A stretch of 64,000 nt of DNA from Hyaloperonospora brassicae (taxonomy: Eukaryota > Oomycota > Peronosporomycetes > Peronosporales > Peronosporaceae), in assembly GCA_947650285.1 (NCBI GenBank), contig CANTFL010000298.1, forward strand, positions 1 through 64,000, given 5' to 3'. The notes beneath the pieces are model-generated. The model was not told the origin of the DNA, did not search any database, and saw nothing but the letters and a program-made list of their open reading frames with translations. The number at the start of each line of letters is the position of its first letter. Within the stretch, counting starts at the first letter, position 1. Positions 41,619-53,989 of this stretch are shown piece by piece. The translations under genes were made by a program, and so were the position numbers.

Positions 41619-42433
41619 TTTGTGATAAGCGCCTGCAACGCCGATCGCGATCAGGGCCTCGTTGGAAAACTGTCCCCGCTTCATCCTTCAAGAGATGATC
41701 GACGGGCATTGTGACTTGTACATTTTGATGGACTATTTCTTTTTACATTCCCGGCCTCTTCAGAGAAAAGATTGTGGTGCCCTAGTCTAGGATGCTAGAC
41801 GACGAAAATTCATACCTTGATTAATGCCTTTGCGCTAGCTGACTAAGTCGAGCCGTGGCGTAACCAGTATCGGTCCGCGATCGCAAAACATCCTGGATCT
41901 TCGACCACCCGCATCTCTGGCAAATTATTATCTTGTTGATCGTCCAACTATTGTCAGTCTCTTCGTTCAATATCAATTTTCTCTTTCGTTTTGATCCGGG
42001 TAATCCATTGTTAAAATTGTCTCTATGCTTCTATTTCTCTTCAGAAAGCTCGATTAGGTCACCCTCTATTTAGATCGCTCGCGATCAAAAGTCCAGTGAT
42101 CTGATAACCGCAATCAGATCTACCACCATCCAGATCGCTCGCGATCAAAGTGTCACTGATCTGATCACCGCGATCAGATCCACCATGGCTGATCACTGGC
42201 TATCATTAATACTGCTAGACCTTCACCTGTAGATCACGTCCGTAAACCTTCGATTGCCACACTCACAACATCTACCGCCTTTCCACCTTCCCATACAACC
42301 TCCATGTATGTGACCTCAAGTCAACGACCTGACCCTCGCTCACCCACATTCCCCTCTTTATGCGACTGCATCACTTCAAACCTATTCTTCCGCACACGAT
42401 TACAGTTTCATTCTTATATCAACTTTCTACAGT
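41619..42433. repeat. Spacer of element E with a 60-bp tandem repeat
   Basis: No gene. Two 60-bp units, 42061-42120 and 42121-42180, each containing AGATCGCTCGCGATCAAA and TGATCTGAT.ACCGC.ATCAGATC palindromes. It separates the convergent 3' ends of pol and the antisense gene. Confidence 0.65.
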
Positions 42434-43923
42434 TCAAGTCAGCTTCGTCCACCCACGACGAATCAACTTATCCTTTCCAATAGACTTTGAACTGTCGGTG
42501 CCCCTTCCATAACGTGTCCACCGTCTTGATCGCATTTTCGTTATTCTCTCGACTTTGGACTCGTCTTCTGCCAGATGGCCTACCCAACTGCCTTCTGGTA
42601 ATAAAGCTTCGTCAAAAATAACTCGATCCGCTTCGCTTATTATCATTTGTTCGATCGTTCGAGCCGGAAACTGTCGTACAAGTTTCATCTCTGACACGTG
42701 AACCACTGCGAAGTCTTGGTAGGGCGTACATGCTATTTCCAATCCCACAGCGTGATGCCCGCAGTTGTCGATCACTCGGAACGGTCCGTGCCACATATGT
42801 GCCAATTTCCGAGCGTACCCCTCCATGACGCGATCCAGAAATAGCCAGACTTGCGATCCGCTGCATGAGTCAGCAGATCGCGATCCTGATTATGCTTATC
42901 AGCGCGATCTTTTGATGCTTCCTTCAGTCTACTGTTTACCGTCTCTCTCGCTCGTAGTTAATGGCGTTGTATGCCAAACCGTCATCGTCGTGGATCTCGA
43001 TCTCGCGACGCAGTACTCCCTAGAGATAACGTGGCTTCCAACGTTGATCGGGGGTCCCAACCGTGGATCAAATAAAATGAGGTGTCACCGCAAATCCGAT
43101 CATGTGCGGTGTTGATCGCGTATGTCAATCGTTCGGAAAATTCATACCAATCTCTCTGGTTCTCGTCCAAAACATACGTCTTGATTGCTCTAGTTTACGT
43201 CTGTACCATGCGCTCTGCTGTGCAGTTTGCTTGTAGCCTATATGCCATAGTAGCTCGTTGTTTCTGGCACACGAATTAATTAAACGCCCGAAAGAAATCA
43301 AACATGAATCCTGGCTCTCAATCGTGACGAAGTGCTTCAATTGCTCTATACCTTCTGGATACACATTCTTCATTATTTTCCGCTATTGTTTGTGCGGTTC
43401 GAGATGCACTCGCCTTCGCAACCACATATCTAGAGAACAGATCGACCCAGATCAACTACTCTGTTTTCCCTTGAAACGATCGCGGCGACGAATAAATATG
43501 ATCCATCGCTAGAATCGAAAAAGGGTCCGTCGCTTGTACGTTGCCCGGCGAGCCTTTTCGATCACAGGAGCGGCCTTCACCTGTCTCGCAATCCACACAC
43601 TCTCCCGCATCCCGTTGCACACTTCGATACGAACCTCTCCAGTGGCACTTCGCCCTGATCCTCTGGTAAGTTCGACCTATACCGTAATGGCCGCCCTCCA
43701 AACTGGTATGAAAATGATGTGAAAAATCCTGCTGCAATAGCTCCGGGATCACCAACCGTCCCAGATCTACGCGATCTTCTGACTTTGTAGCTGATCTGGG
43801 ACAAAAGAGCAACAAGCCGTCTTGATCGACCTCATAGTCTGGCACTATCAAGGCACATGATTTTGCATCCGCTGATGCAATCGTAGATACGTCTCCAGTC
43901 AAATAGATCTTCAAGTTAATCAT
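42434..43923 (-). pseudogene. Integrase of element E, broken
   Basis: 43456-43923: H2C2 domain (HHFHTSLEGGHYGIGRTYQR ... CVDCETG) and SILAMDHIYSSPRSF with the first catalytic Asp. 43125-43373 and 42982-43170: middle and end of the core (SERLTYAINTAHDRICGDTS, FYLIHGWDPRSTLEATL). 42434-42826: C-terminal module with HMWHGPFRVIDNCG, a GPY/F motif. No chromodomain. Stops and frame changes separate the blocks. Confidence 0.85.
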
Positions 43924-44600
43924 TCAAATCTCTTCACCCTGCGCTTAATAATCCGTTTGTATTTGTATCTGTTGTACGATCTCCTCTAAAAGAATTTGTG
44001 GCGAATGGTGTTGTGCGGCAGCAAGGGTAATCGCAGCTACTCGCACCCTCAGATTTGTCTTGCGGGGTAACATTAACTCATCTAGCCGGTCAGAGTCACT
44101 AGGTCTTGGCGATCTTGGTCTACCACCACTATCCCACCTTTCTTTTTCCGCAGAGTTTCACTTGCCAATCGATCTGCGCTTGATTTCCGGTCGAGTTTAA
44201 AATGTAAGAAATCATGTTTAGACCAGAATCGGAGAGTAGTTATCTCTTTATTTCTCAGCAGTTGTAGACCTGGCGCATTGCTATCAATCTTCTCACGCTA
44301 TTACCTGATTACTAAATTTGAATCTCCACATGTGATTACCATTCTTTCGGTCTGATCAGTCGAAAAATAATATCACACAAAGTAGTCCTTTATATTCTGC
44401 TTCGTTGATAGTTTGATCAAGGACAAACCCAGACGCGGCAGCCACAACCTTCCTACCTGGTAATCTCCAGACGATCGCTCTACATGCTCAACACTTTCTC
44501 TTTACTCTAGCAGACGTATAAAAACTAGCCACCCAGAGATTTTCTTCCTCTTTGACCTTAGGTGGACGCATACTAATCGTTTGTCGTGGTTGTTTCTTTG
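43924..44600 (-). pseudogene. Second RNase H-like region of element E
   Basis: Between RNase H and integrase the minus strand reads KVVAAASGFVLDQTINEAEY KGLL in part (~44360-44450), then SADRLASE (~44170). The INEAEYxGLL and SADRLASEAL motifs mark the additional RNase H domain of dual-RNase H Ty3 elements. Interrupted by stops. Confidence 0.55.
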
Positions 44601-44631
44601 GCGCAATCGCGATAAACATCTAATCCACTTC

Positions 44632-45290
44632 CTATCGAGGAATTATGCTCGCTTCCAGAGTACCCAGTATATCATCTTCACCCTTCTCACATCGACGGAT
44701 CTCCAGTGTCCAGTTTGATAATAATGCAGCCCATCGTCCTAATCTCTCATTAAGACCAAAAGATTGGAGCAACCTGACTAAGGTTGAATAACGCGTCAGC
44801 AAGGTGATCTCATGAGACACCATCATGGTATAGAATATATCTAGCATCCTTAGCAATGCTAGTACCTCCTTCTCCACCATGTCATAGTTAACCTAGTTGG
44901 GCTTTATCGTACGGCTTAAAATTGACCGGCCAGTACACCTCCTCATGTTTCTGCAGCAATGCCGCCGACACAGCCCACTTGCTGGTGTACACAACAATTA
45001 CTGGCGGTCGATCCGGGTCAAAGTGTTTCAAAATAGGTGTAGTCGCTATCTTCTGTTTCAAGAATGTGTACGCGATCGTTGCTTTTTCCATCAGCGACTC
45101 CTGCTTTCCGGATCCTGATCGCCCCAGCAATTGAGTGTGATTCTTGATCGGCCCTAGCGATTGGTTGGGTGTGATCCTTTTCGCCCTCAACAATTGGGTT
45201 TAATTCCTGATCGATCCCAGCAGAAGGACGTAATTCCTGATCATCTCCAGGGATCAAGTGCACTTTCAGATCGCTTTTATGGACACAATG
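44632..45290 (-). pseudogene. RNase H (first) of element E
   Basis: 44888-45193: EKATIAYTFLKQKIATTPIL, HFDPDRPPVIVVYTSKWAVS AALLQ (Asp of the first motif read as Thr). 44632-44880: EKEVLALLRMLDIFYTMMVS, LLSNWTLEIRRCEKGEDDIL. Degenerate Ty3 tether/RNase H. Confidence 0.75.
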
Positions 45291-46479
45291 ACACAGCCGA
45301 TTTTGCCCCGCAACCCCCACTGTCCTTGGAACGTCATACGCTCGACGGATCTCATGAAAATCGGATTCATGTAATTCGTACCGTACTGAGGCGTACACTG
45401 AAAAGCCTTCGATGAATCGATTGTAATGGTTGAGGCTTTCCAGAAACGCTTGCATCGACCGTAAGGAGCGAGGAAATTGCATGTTGACCAATGATCCTGG
45501 ATCCTTTGAGTCCGATTCAAATCCAGCAAAAGACACTTGATGACACAGCTAGTCGACCTTGCGTCGTCCCCAGAAGCTCTTAGCCAGGATGATTGATATA
45601 TTCGATTGATTACACACGTTCAACAATCTGCCCACTTTGCGGTAGAGAGATTCTCACGACGGGGCTGGTAATATTATATCGTCGATGTATGGTTTTCGAC
45701 CAAGGACCGACGTCTTCAGTTAGAATCCAATTCCCAGTCGATAAAAACGTCGATAAGATCTAGTGATCCCGAAGTAATCGTAGTTGGTTGTGTACCAATC
45801 TTCAAATGTCCATATAACGCATTGTCAATCAGTCGCTGATAAATCTGCAATTCGTTCTTCACACCAAACGGCATCCTTAGCCATAAATACAGGCCTGATG
45901 GTATAATAAACGCCGAAATTTCTCTGGCTCGCTCCGTCATCTCCACCACCCGAAACCACTTGCCATGTCTAGGAAACAGTACCACATGGCTCTATCCATA
46001 TCCTGCAGCAAGTCGCTGATCAAATGCATAGGGTAGACTATCAATCTCGTTCGATGATTCATTCGTCTATAGTCGATGCATAATCGAATATCGTCTCCAT
46101 TATTTCATGTGATCAATACGATCGGTGAAGCCCACGGAGAAGTGGACGGGCAAATTATCTGCGCCATCAATAGTCCCTTGATCAGATCATCTAGCTTCTC
46201 GCAAAATTCGGAAGCGACCGGTCGCACTCTTTTTGCGATCGGCTTAGCGCCTCCGACATCATTATCATAGACCGCTTCACGAGCCGCACGGAGTAGGGCA
46301 TTACCTTTGCCAATTAACAGATGACGATTCGCCCATATTAGTTGTCGCAACTTCTCTTGATCACTTGACAGTGTCTCTCTTGGGTCGCCCACTTGAATAT
46401 CCTCTAAATATATCTCGGACGTAGGTGTCACAAATTCCGGTAGGTTCTCCATGTGCTGATCGACATCCTCAGCATACAT
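45291..46479 (-). pseudogene. Reverse transcriptase of element E
   Basis: 46105-46479: RVRPVASEFCEKLDDLIKGL, IICPSTSPWASPIVLI (RT fingers). 45716-45985: GKWFRVVEMTERAREISAFI, PSGLYLWLRMPFGVKNELQI YQRLID. The catalytic YIDD is preserved near 45683-45694 (GRKPYIDDIILPAP), followed by NISIILAKSFWGRRK and SFAGFESDSKDPGSL. Stop codons lie between blocks. Confidence 0.88.
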
Positions 46480-48130
46480 CTCTCCACTTTCATCACGATC
46501 CGTTGACGCGGAAGGCGGTTATGCCTCCGTACTTTCCTCATCGATCACTCCTATGCCTTTCAATTCCATCAGTCGATCGGACTTTTCCGGCAAATCACAA
46601 TCTCTGATCGCACTCCCGTCTGCCTGAGAGCGGGATTCTCCTTGCAGCAAATCACTGATACCTTGCCCGATATCTTTTGCGTCGACCATCTTTACTTCAG
46701 GGTTTTACTCCTCATGCCTATCTTGTGAATGATCACCCCTCCTGTACCCTTGGGTCGTAGAGATCGACGAAGAAACTTTCGTTGGTATATAAACAGCTTC
46801 CTCGGGCTGCAAACACCGATCTTCTTTGTCACTCGCGATCTCGTCAGACTGATTTCTAAAATGTTTTGATCCATCACAATCCATGGTAGTGATCGCGCCT
46901 GGCTGATGGATGGATCTCCAATGCCCCCGATCAGGCTCCTCGCAATCGATCCTCCTTGTCACGGTTAGCTTCACAACTCTGCTAGATTCCTTTGACATGG
47001 TTTTCACACGCTCATCGTCTTGCGTCTCATCATTGGTATGTTCCGTCACAAGTAACTTGATCGATCTCTGATCGTTCTTCATAGCGCGATCATCGCGTTC
47101 ACTCTCGTCTATGTAGTGCATCAAATCCTCGTCGATCACGTTTTGGTCAGGTTGTAACTTGCCAGCACTGCAGTCGTTCGCCTCTTTTTCTGTCTTTACT
47201 TCTTGGCGTTTTAAAATCTTTCTCGGCGTAGGGTAGATCGCTGATCAACCAATGGCCCTTCATACGTTGCGGGCGAGGCTTCCTTTCGATCGGTTGTAGC
47301 CTCGAACACTAATTTCTGCCACTCGTTAAAACGTCGCGACCCCACATACACGTACCACTGCGATCGGGGTATCGTGTCCGCTACCACCCACTTCCCTAAT
47401 GGATTTACTCAGCGTAAAATCATCTCGCGATCACATAGGTTTGTGAGCTGTAGATAGTTGATCTTACCAGGCCCGGTAGTCACAGTTGGTACCCACTCCA
47501 CGTCTCGTCTTACCCACAGTTTATCTCTTGATGGCGCGATACCTATTCTCACTTCTTTTGGTTTGCCAATCGGCATCACCACGTGTTAATCATTCAGGTT
47601 GATCGCTTGGATGGTCGGTCTATCAAGTGGCTTACGTCACGCTAGACCAATGCGGACTTCATCAGGGAGACATGGCGTTTCGTCCGCTAGATCCAAGCGA
47701 ATCCCCGCTGAAACCATGAATTCCATACCCAGTATAGCTTCTTGACCGACTTGATCACCGACCCATACGTCGAAAAAACACTAGTGAGCTGTCCAATGTA
47801 ATTCTGATCTTCGTGCGCTGAATTATCATGTATGCGTTTTCCCTTATGCGGACACATTCTTGAGTCTGTATTTTGTCGATCATGCAACCTACCTTACGAG
47901 CAAAGATGGTGTCGATGATTGACACTTCAGCACCGGAACTAACAGCATCGTGTCTTTTTCATTGTTGATCTTGCCAAACGCTTTAGACTGCTTAAACTAT
48001 TTTCCAGGAGTATGATATTTCCAATGCCCCGTGATTCCCCTGGTGCGAGATCGAGCTCAATCTTTACGGATGATCGAGTGTATTCATCAATATGTTGCAA
48101 AATTGCAATCGCCGGGACACAAGTTGAATA
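46480..48130 (-). pseudogene. Protease and linker of element E
   Basis: Around 47640-47780 the minus strand reads VWVGDQVGQEAILGMEFMVS AGIRLDLA, and near 47450-47580 VRIGIAPSRDKLWVRRDVEW VPTVTTGPG, typical of the aspartic-protease flank in this oomycete Ty3 lineage. The active-site DTG/DSG itself is not clear. 46705-47139 is a charged linker (HTNDETQDDERVKTMSKESS) without known domain. Confidence 0.6.
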
Positions 48131-49130
48131 TATACGTATATTAGCGATCGGCTAGGCATGATCGTTAACTTCTTGATCCATTACTTGTCTTTTAACGAAT
48201 GCATATATGCATAGCCTAGAACTCTCGGCTCGTACCAGGTTCCATCCTGGCGAGCGTCCTCGTTTAACATCTCCTCCGCCTTGGACGGAAACATTCCTGC
48301 GTGCTTAATAGGCACATACCATTGGCGCATCAGATTGTATTACTTTTTCAAAGGGCACTTGCCACTCTCATGCACTTTCCACTAGGTGCACACGCGTAAA
48401 TCACTTGTCCGATGGATGTCCTTTACCTCCGCACTTCTGGCAAGTCAATCTCTTCCAGTAGCCACGAACATTATGCTGAATCGATCCACAGTGAGTGCAC
48501 GGTTTCGATCGCTCTTCGTGATCGAGTAACTCCACCCGATTTGCTTCCTCATGCAGCATACAATGATCTTGATTTGATTGCACTGGAGTGGGGACGGTAG
48601 TTGCACAAAATGTGCGCCGGTCCACGCCATCTTCCTCTCTGCTTGGATCCGACCCCGAACTACTGCTTTCGCTTTCCACCCTGATCTCTCGTACGGCTTC
48701 GAAAAATTTTGACGGAACCTGATCAGAGTAAACATTTGATCGATGATGAAACTTTTTCGACCTCATCGACGCCTTCTTGTACCGTTTTTACATCTGCTGA
48801 TACGCACGCAACGTTTCTTCCATGTCTTCGGCGTCCGACAATCGCAGTAGAGTCAAGTGTTTCGCTAATCGCGATCGTCAAGCGTAAAAATAAAATGTTC
48901 CACATGTTCACGCCGCGTAGCGTGTCTTCCTTCTAGAATAGCGGCCTTGGCTCGGATCGCTGCCCCATTCAATCGGTGTGAATTCTTTAGCGGGGTTTCA
49001 TCCGGTCGTTTGCGTGCGTGTTAATACTGTCTGGCATTTGACACGCCGTACTTTCCATATTGCACCATGAATTCTACCAGCAGATGTATTCACGTACGAC
49101 GAGTAGTACGATTCGGGTAACTGTGCCATT
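48131..49130 (-). pseudogene. gag: gag of element E, 5' truncated
   Basis: 48401-48766 has the nucleocapsid end: CTHCGSIQHNVRGYWKRLTC, then CQKCGGKGHPSDK, one degenerate and one good zinc knuckle. Upstream (48770-49130) capsid-like text in other frames (AQLPESYYSSYVNTSAGRIH). At 49131 the frame runs straight into LTR sequence, so Gag has no natural start. Confidence 0.75.
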
Positions 49131-49966
49131 CCTTGTCCAAATGTAGACCTTGATTCGCGAGCCTTCTGACCACTCGAGCCGTCTCGCGATATTAGGTCCT
49201 CAACCACAAATGGTTCCCTGTGTCCAGTCGCAGTTGAGGTGTTGTTTAAGAGATCCAGATCCCTGGCCAACCAATTCAGGGATATCGCTTGATTAAAGTA
49301 TGTAAACCTTTCCTTGACGTCGGGTGGCCAATGATCCACCCGGAGGAGAAGTCGACACGTGTTGAAGCAAATTGAACTATGTTTAATGTTAACCAATCAA
49401 ACCCAACAACCCTATCCCTATCCTCATTTCTTGGACATCGTTTGCCACATGACGCTCTCTCTAGACGGTAGCGATCTTGTACTTGCGTGGCCCACACCTA
49501 ATATACTTATCTGATCGCGATCACATACCTGGTCACTGATCACGATCTCGATCGCTTCCTGATCGTGATCGCCTTGCTGATCGCGAATCACATGGTGTGC
49601 TCCACAACAATCTGATTTCGATCATACACCTGATCTGGATCGTGTACCTGATCATTGATCACGATCTCAATCACTAATCACGATCTCGATTGACTCCTTG
49701 ATCTCGATTGCCGCCTTGATCTAGATTGCCTTGCTGATTTCGGTTCCCTTTTTGATCGACTGATCGCCAACATTACCTTCCGCCTCATACCTTGATCCAA
49801 GATCGCAGGCCCCAACCTGCCCGATCTGATATCCATTTAAGTCTGACTGTTCAATGGACGCGATCTCACCAGATGTGGGACCGGGCCGGTAACCATTACC
49901 TGGCTCGGACATAACGGGAATGCGATTAGTTCCTCTATAGCGAATTTCCATAGTCGCATTACCACA
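49131..49966 (-). repeat. 5' LTR of element E, truncated
   Basis: 836 bp matching 38365-39182. Its outer end (TGTGGTAATG on minus at 49966) is intact, its inner end deleted. Confidence 0.85.
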
Positions 49967-50590
49967 GGTACAACCCAAGATTTGCAGAAACAACCTCTGC
50001 GAGCACCTCGGCTTCCTGTAAGCCAGAACCGATGGATCTTAGCCTTGCTGACGATAAAGGTGAAGCGGAGCTTTGGTGTGCAGAGCAACGACAGGAAGTG
50101 AAACGCTGTTATATGTGCGGAAGCACTAAACATTTTGCGTCCCACATGTCTTTTGTGTAAGCATCAACCGACCCATATGGGTCGAAACCCCAGCTCCAAC
50201 CAAAAATCTGGTATGGTACGGGGAAACGTCGACACTAAGTAGGTGAGGGGCGCCCTACTAAAGTAGAACTGAGTTCTATCACTTCTCTACGAGGTAGAGT
50301 AAAACAGGGTGTAGCCCCACTGTTCTCTGTGCCCGCCAGCAAAGAGAGTGGGTACAAGCCAGGTTGTTAGTCATCGAGGCGAAAATATAGGCATTAAGAA
50401 GCATTGGTCGGTCCTATTCGATTGTATAACGTCATGCAATTATGCTCGACGTATTTTCCTTGAAAGAAGTCGGCTATACGCTGAAGCTCTCAAAGCGTAA
50501 AAGGTGATTCGATCACCGTTCGACTAGCGACGGGTAGTCGCGTGAATGTGCCTAAGGTTGTGTTGAACTTGGTTGTAAAATTTTTATCTT
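49967..50590 (+). pseudogene. gag C-terminus and protease of element G
   Basis: PEPMDLSLADDKGEAELW, then CYMCGSTKHFASHM (zinc knuckle with last Cys lost) at ~50020-50150. Protease at ~50374-50585: VLFDCITSCNYARRIFLERS (active-site DCGA reads DCIT), then SITVRLATGSRVNVPKV. Translation then leaves Ty3 sequence at ~50590. Confidence 0.75.
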
Positions 50591-50591
50591 T

Positions 50592-50936
50592 TTACAGCAT
50601 TAAACGCTGTCTTGTCCTCGATTTTTGTCCCAAATAACGTTCATATAGTGGTGGAGCCGAATCCACATATCGCCCGGCTTTTTTGAGCGCCCCTACCACA
50701 AACTTTATAGCGTCTATCACCGGAGTAAATCGTTCTTCGTTCTCATCGACGCTGGTAGGCTGTTTACCGTGCAAGGTGATTACTACTCCACGCAGACCCT
50801 TCGGGTGCTTGACGTTGTCTTCGCGAGCGTGAACAGCTGAAGTCGCATCGGAAGTGGCAGCCGTAGAAGCCACTGGTCCAGCGCTTGCCCCAACGCTGGC
50901 TAACGCCGAGAGCAGAAACAAGAGCAACAGACGCAT
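50592..50936 (-). CDS. RxLR-dEER-like secreted effector candidate
   Basis: 114 residues. Signal peptide MRLLLLFLLSALASVGASAG (1-20). At 44-50 HPKGLRG carries KGLR (46-49), a Lys-for-Arg variant of RxLR, and at 64-70 DENEERF is a good dEER motif; their order and positions fit oomycete host-translocated effectors. The C-terminal domain (71-114, VIDAIKFVVGALKKAGRY...) is only ~44 residues, shorter than a WY module. The ATG at 50936 is preferred over the longer frame to 51344 because it starts at the signal peptide. It ends beside the truncated end of element G, so the 3' end may have been altered by that insertion. RxLR genes commonly sit in such gene-sparse repeat-rich DNA. Host target unknown. 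Confidence 0.65.
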   Translation of the reverse strand: MRLLLLFLLSALASVGASAGPVASTAATSDATSAVHAREDNVKHPKGLRGVVITLHGKQPTSVDENEERFTPVIDAIKFVVGALKKAGRYVDSAPPLYERYLGQKSRTRQRLML

Positions 50937-53189
50937 AATCTTGGGTCGGGCGCGCGGTACGGACGGGAATGCGTTGTGCGCACGAAATGGAATCGACACC
51001 ACTAGGTCAGAGGAGCAAGTGGACCGGGGTGTGGTCTGCGGCAGAACCACGTGTTCTGGAAACGAAATAATCGAAACTGATGACAAGATCTTAATGCCCT
51101 TCCACACGCTTCTCTTACGGTACCACCTATGTGGTGTTGGTCTCATGATCGCCACTCGGGGTAATGCAGCAACGGGCGCGACTGATTTTTTTGCAATCCC
51201 GTCAGATTTGAAAGCGGACCTGCGGGCATTACCACACTTCAGGTATGTATGAGCGTATCGACTGGTCCTCGAGAGTCGCAGTGCACAATGCCAAGTACCA
51301 ATCGTATGAGGCTGATCGTCCTTCCCGCCGAGAAAGCCTGCCATCCGAAGTCTCCCGCAGTGTCATGTATACAGTTGTGCCTTGCCCGTCAACTGCAGAC
51401 GCCATCCTTCTGAAACCAATCAATGTCGCCAAACAGGTATGGACTGAAGGAATGTGGATTTCATTGGTTTCCATGCGCACCGAATAGCATTCATAGCAGC
51501 CGCGCCGCAAGTGCGCAAGTTAGTCCTGATATCGATTGCCACCTGTCAACGTTTCGATAGGACCATACTTGTACATACGCGTAGCTTTCTGCGTCAGTCA
51601 ATAATTGCAGAGTCGCAATTGCGAGATGATTGTAGCGGCGATTGTGAGGCTGGGTGCGTGTACAGCAAGGACTGTCCCAGTCTGCTGTCCGGTATCATGG
51701 AGTCGTAGCAAAGCCCGGATAAGGCGTCGACGTTTGGCCTCTTGGAGTAGATCGGAGCGGCCTCTGCCATCGCAGTCGCACGCATCGTCAGTGCACGCTG
51801 TTCGTCGCAGCTGCATCGCAGTAGTCGATACATCTGAGCTTCAACAGGCAATTGGCGGAGGTTCATTGGCAAAGAACACGTGGATGTTGTGCCGCCCCAT
51901 GGTTTACTAGTGCATTGGTAAGCGAAGTTGATGCCACCACTACCTGATGCAATAGAGGCAGAAGAGCGCCTTGGCGATACGTGCGACCGCTGTTTATATC
52001 GATACTGTTTACAAGCACGACGTCAATACGTTTTTGGTGCAAACAAGCACTTGCTCTACAATCATGCGAAAAGGAATAGAAGGGAGCAATGGTCGACCAT
52101 AAAGGCGCAACACTTACTGAATGAATATACCTCAGTAGCGACAACGCTGTTACAGCATCTCTACGGTACAGCAGCTCCAGTTCCTGTAGTGTATACAGTA
52201 ACTACAAGCGGTTCGCACTGCTGCAGGTGTGAGGGTTCTACCCAAAACAGTGCCTAAACTCACGTACCACACGTAAACTTCGCCTCCGCCTTTTGCAACC
52301 CATCCGCGTTTGGCGCACGTCACATACGAGTCACGACGACCACCGTAGTCACCACGCGACGGCGCCAAAGCGAGCAACAAGAAAGCGTCTATTGCACGGG
52401 AATCGGCTTTCTTTGCTTCTCTAGAAGCCTTGTTTGAGCTAGGGGCTATGAGCGAGGCGCATCACTTTATAAAAACGTTTTCATACGTCGTGTGTCCTCG
52501 TGCGTACCAACTTTTACTCTACTCTTCCAGTGTTCGATCCCTATCGATCTCAAACCGTTATATGAACATTGGATTGGCTGTGGCTAGACTTGTGATAGTG
52601 GGTGCGTTCGCGAACCATAAAAAAAACTCAAAAAATTCGATAATTCTGATGGAATGTAATCATAGACTTGTCGGGGTCACCGTACAACCTGTCAAGTGCG
52701 GCTAGCCGCTTTAAAATTTTTTCGGACAACGCGTACGACAGTTGCGAATTTGGAACACCGTGCAAGGGCCCCGCTAGACCCATTGCGCTTTGATATCGTT
52801 TAGCGTAGCTTCAGTTTCCATTTCGGTCCGAGCGCCGGCTTGAATGGCAACGGAGATACAGTTGCGTGAGTAGACTCAATGGTCGACCCTGTTTTCTTAA
52901 CACTATCGTGGCCCAAATTGTTAACCGTGGTTTGTGCTGGATTCTATTATCTCCTCATTTGAGAATTTGGCTTCCTCGTCGGCCAAATGCGAAGCACGTG
53001 GACGTGCCACGCGATCTTCAAAGGGAAAACACTTTTCGTGCCATGTCATGCAATGGGGCACAGGTAGTAGCTACGCAATGACTTCATAGAAATATAGTGC
53101 CTTTTTATGTAATGTACAAGGTACGCTAAATGGAATATTTAAGACCAAGCAATTACAACTAGTTGTAGAAACGTCAAGCTATTGTAATA
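50937..53189. other. No recognisable gene
   Basis: Open frames such as 51594-51872 (minus), 51605-51910, 51928-52257 and 52430-52705 (plus) have no known motifs, and none is clearly favoured by codon use. 50937-51080 would be the promoter of the effector-like gene; a CATTTC-containing stretch ~50 nt upstream only weakly resembles the oomycete Inr. Confidence 0.45.
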
Positions 53190-53415
53190 TAGAAAGGCCT
53201 GAGATGTGTCTTTTGGTCATTAGTCTTTTCTTCACTGTATTAATACAAAAATATGTATCGTGGCGTCTACTTGCCACCCATTGCGCGCCTCGAGCAGCGA
53301 TTGGTGGGTGGTTACATGGCGTTACTAGTAAACACTGGGTAGACCTTTAGGTCACTGCAACAATATCGATTATATCGGAGATATTCTAATAATAATATAT
53401 ATGATTGTATATTAC
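53190..53415 (-). repeat. Truncated LTR of the A-D superfamily
   Basis: Contains CACCCATTGCGCGCCTCGAG and GCGATTGGTGGGTGG, matching the reverse complement of the B/C LTR centre, then ACTGGGTAGACCTTTAGGTC. It stops where the next LTR begins at 53416. Confidence 0.65.
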
Positions 53416-53853
53416 TGTAACGGGGCACCGATAACTTCGTACTGGTCTGCCAGTATGGAGTCAACTTTATCTGACAACAGTGAAGATCATCGCCCTGCTA
53501 AGTATACTCTTTATACAGAGTGAAGGTAAATGACGAATGTAACGATATCTATCGTAATAAAAGTAAAAGTGGTATTTAATATAGTTGAGTCCATTTAAAC
53601 CCTTTTTCTAACTAGTCATTTCTTAATTCTATTAACATAACTAAATGTATAATGCATCTACTCACTACCCATTACGCGCGTATAGCAGCGATTGGTGAAT
53701 TAGTGTAGTCCCAATATCAACCAATGGGTAGACCCTTGGTCTTCTCAACAATATCTACGTATGTAGATAGATCGTTTCAATATTTAACGTATAAAATTTT
53801 TATTAATATTTCTCTCAAATGACAATATCATGTAATTCGTCTAATCCGTTACA
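53416..53853 (-). repeat. LTR at the 3' end of element D
   Basis: 438 bp, TGTAACGGGG...ATCCGTTACA on plus. It resembles the solo LTR at 14804-15246 (ACTGG...CCAGTA hairpin, CTGACAACAG). Element D's internal 3' end abuts it at 53854. Confidence 0.75.
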
Positions 53854-53989
53854 TTTCATTGACTGGTAGTCCCAAAGTCACACAGTAAGTTTCTCAAGGT
53901 TTAAGTGTCTACCCATTGGGAACGATTGAGACAGAGAACAGGTGGTGGGTCATATTTATTCACTTCTGGTCCTGCCTCGCATAGTCAAC

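Larger units (their letters stand above)
38033..49966 (-). mobile_element. Ty3/gypsy element E (dual RNase H lineage)
   Basis: An 11.9-kb minus-strand element lying inside the gag of G. Left (3') LTR 38033-39182; right (5') LTR 49131-49966 lacks the last ~330 bp of the LTR, and the same deletion removed the primer site and gag start. Minus order: gag, protease, RT, RNase H, second RNase H-like region, integrase, then an antisense gene. The sequence, particularly the LTR, is packed with GATC palindromes. No clear target duplication. Confidence 0.85.
36441..50590 (+). mobile_element. Ty3/gypsy element G, split by element E and truncated
   Basis: A plus-strand element: LTR 36441-37208, primer site, gag up to 38032, then element E (38033-49966), then the gag zinc-knuckle end and protease at 49967-50590. 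Pol after protease and the 3' LTR are absent; the junction with unique DNA is near 50590. A different lineage from A-E (different LTR and Gag). Confidence 0.75.

Noticed and set aside
51245..52257. Possible effector cluster next to the RxLR-like gene
   Set aside because: None of the frames has a signal peptide with RxLR/EER or CRN motifs.
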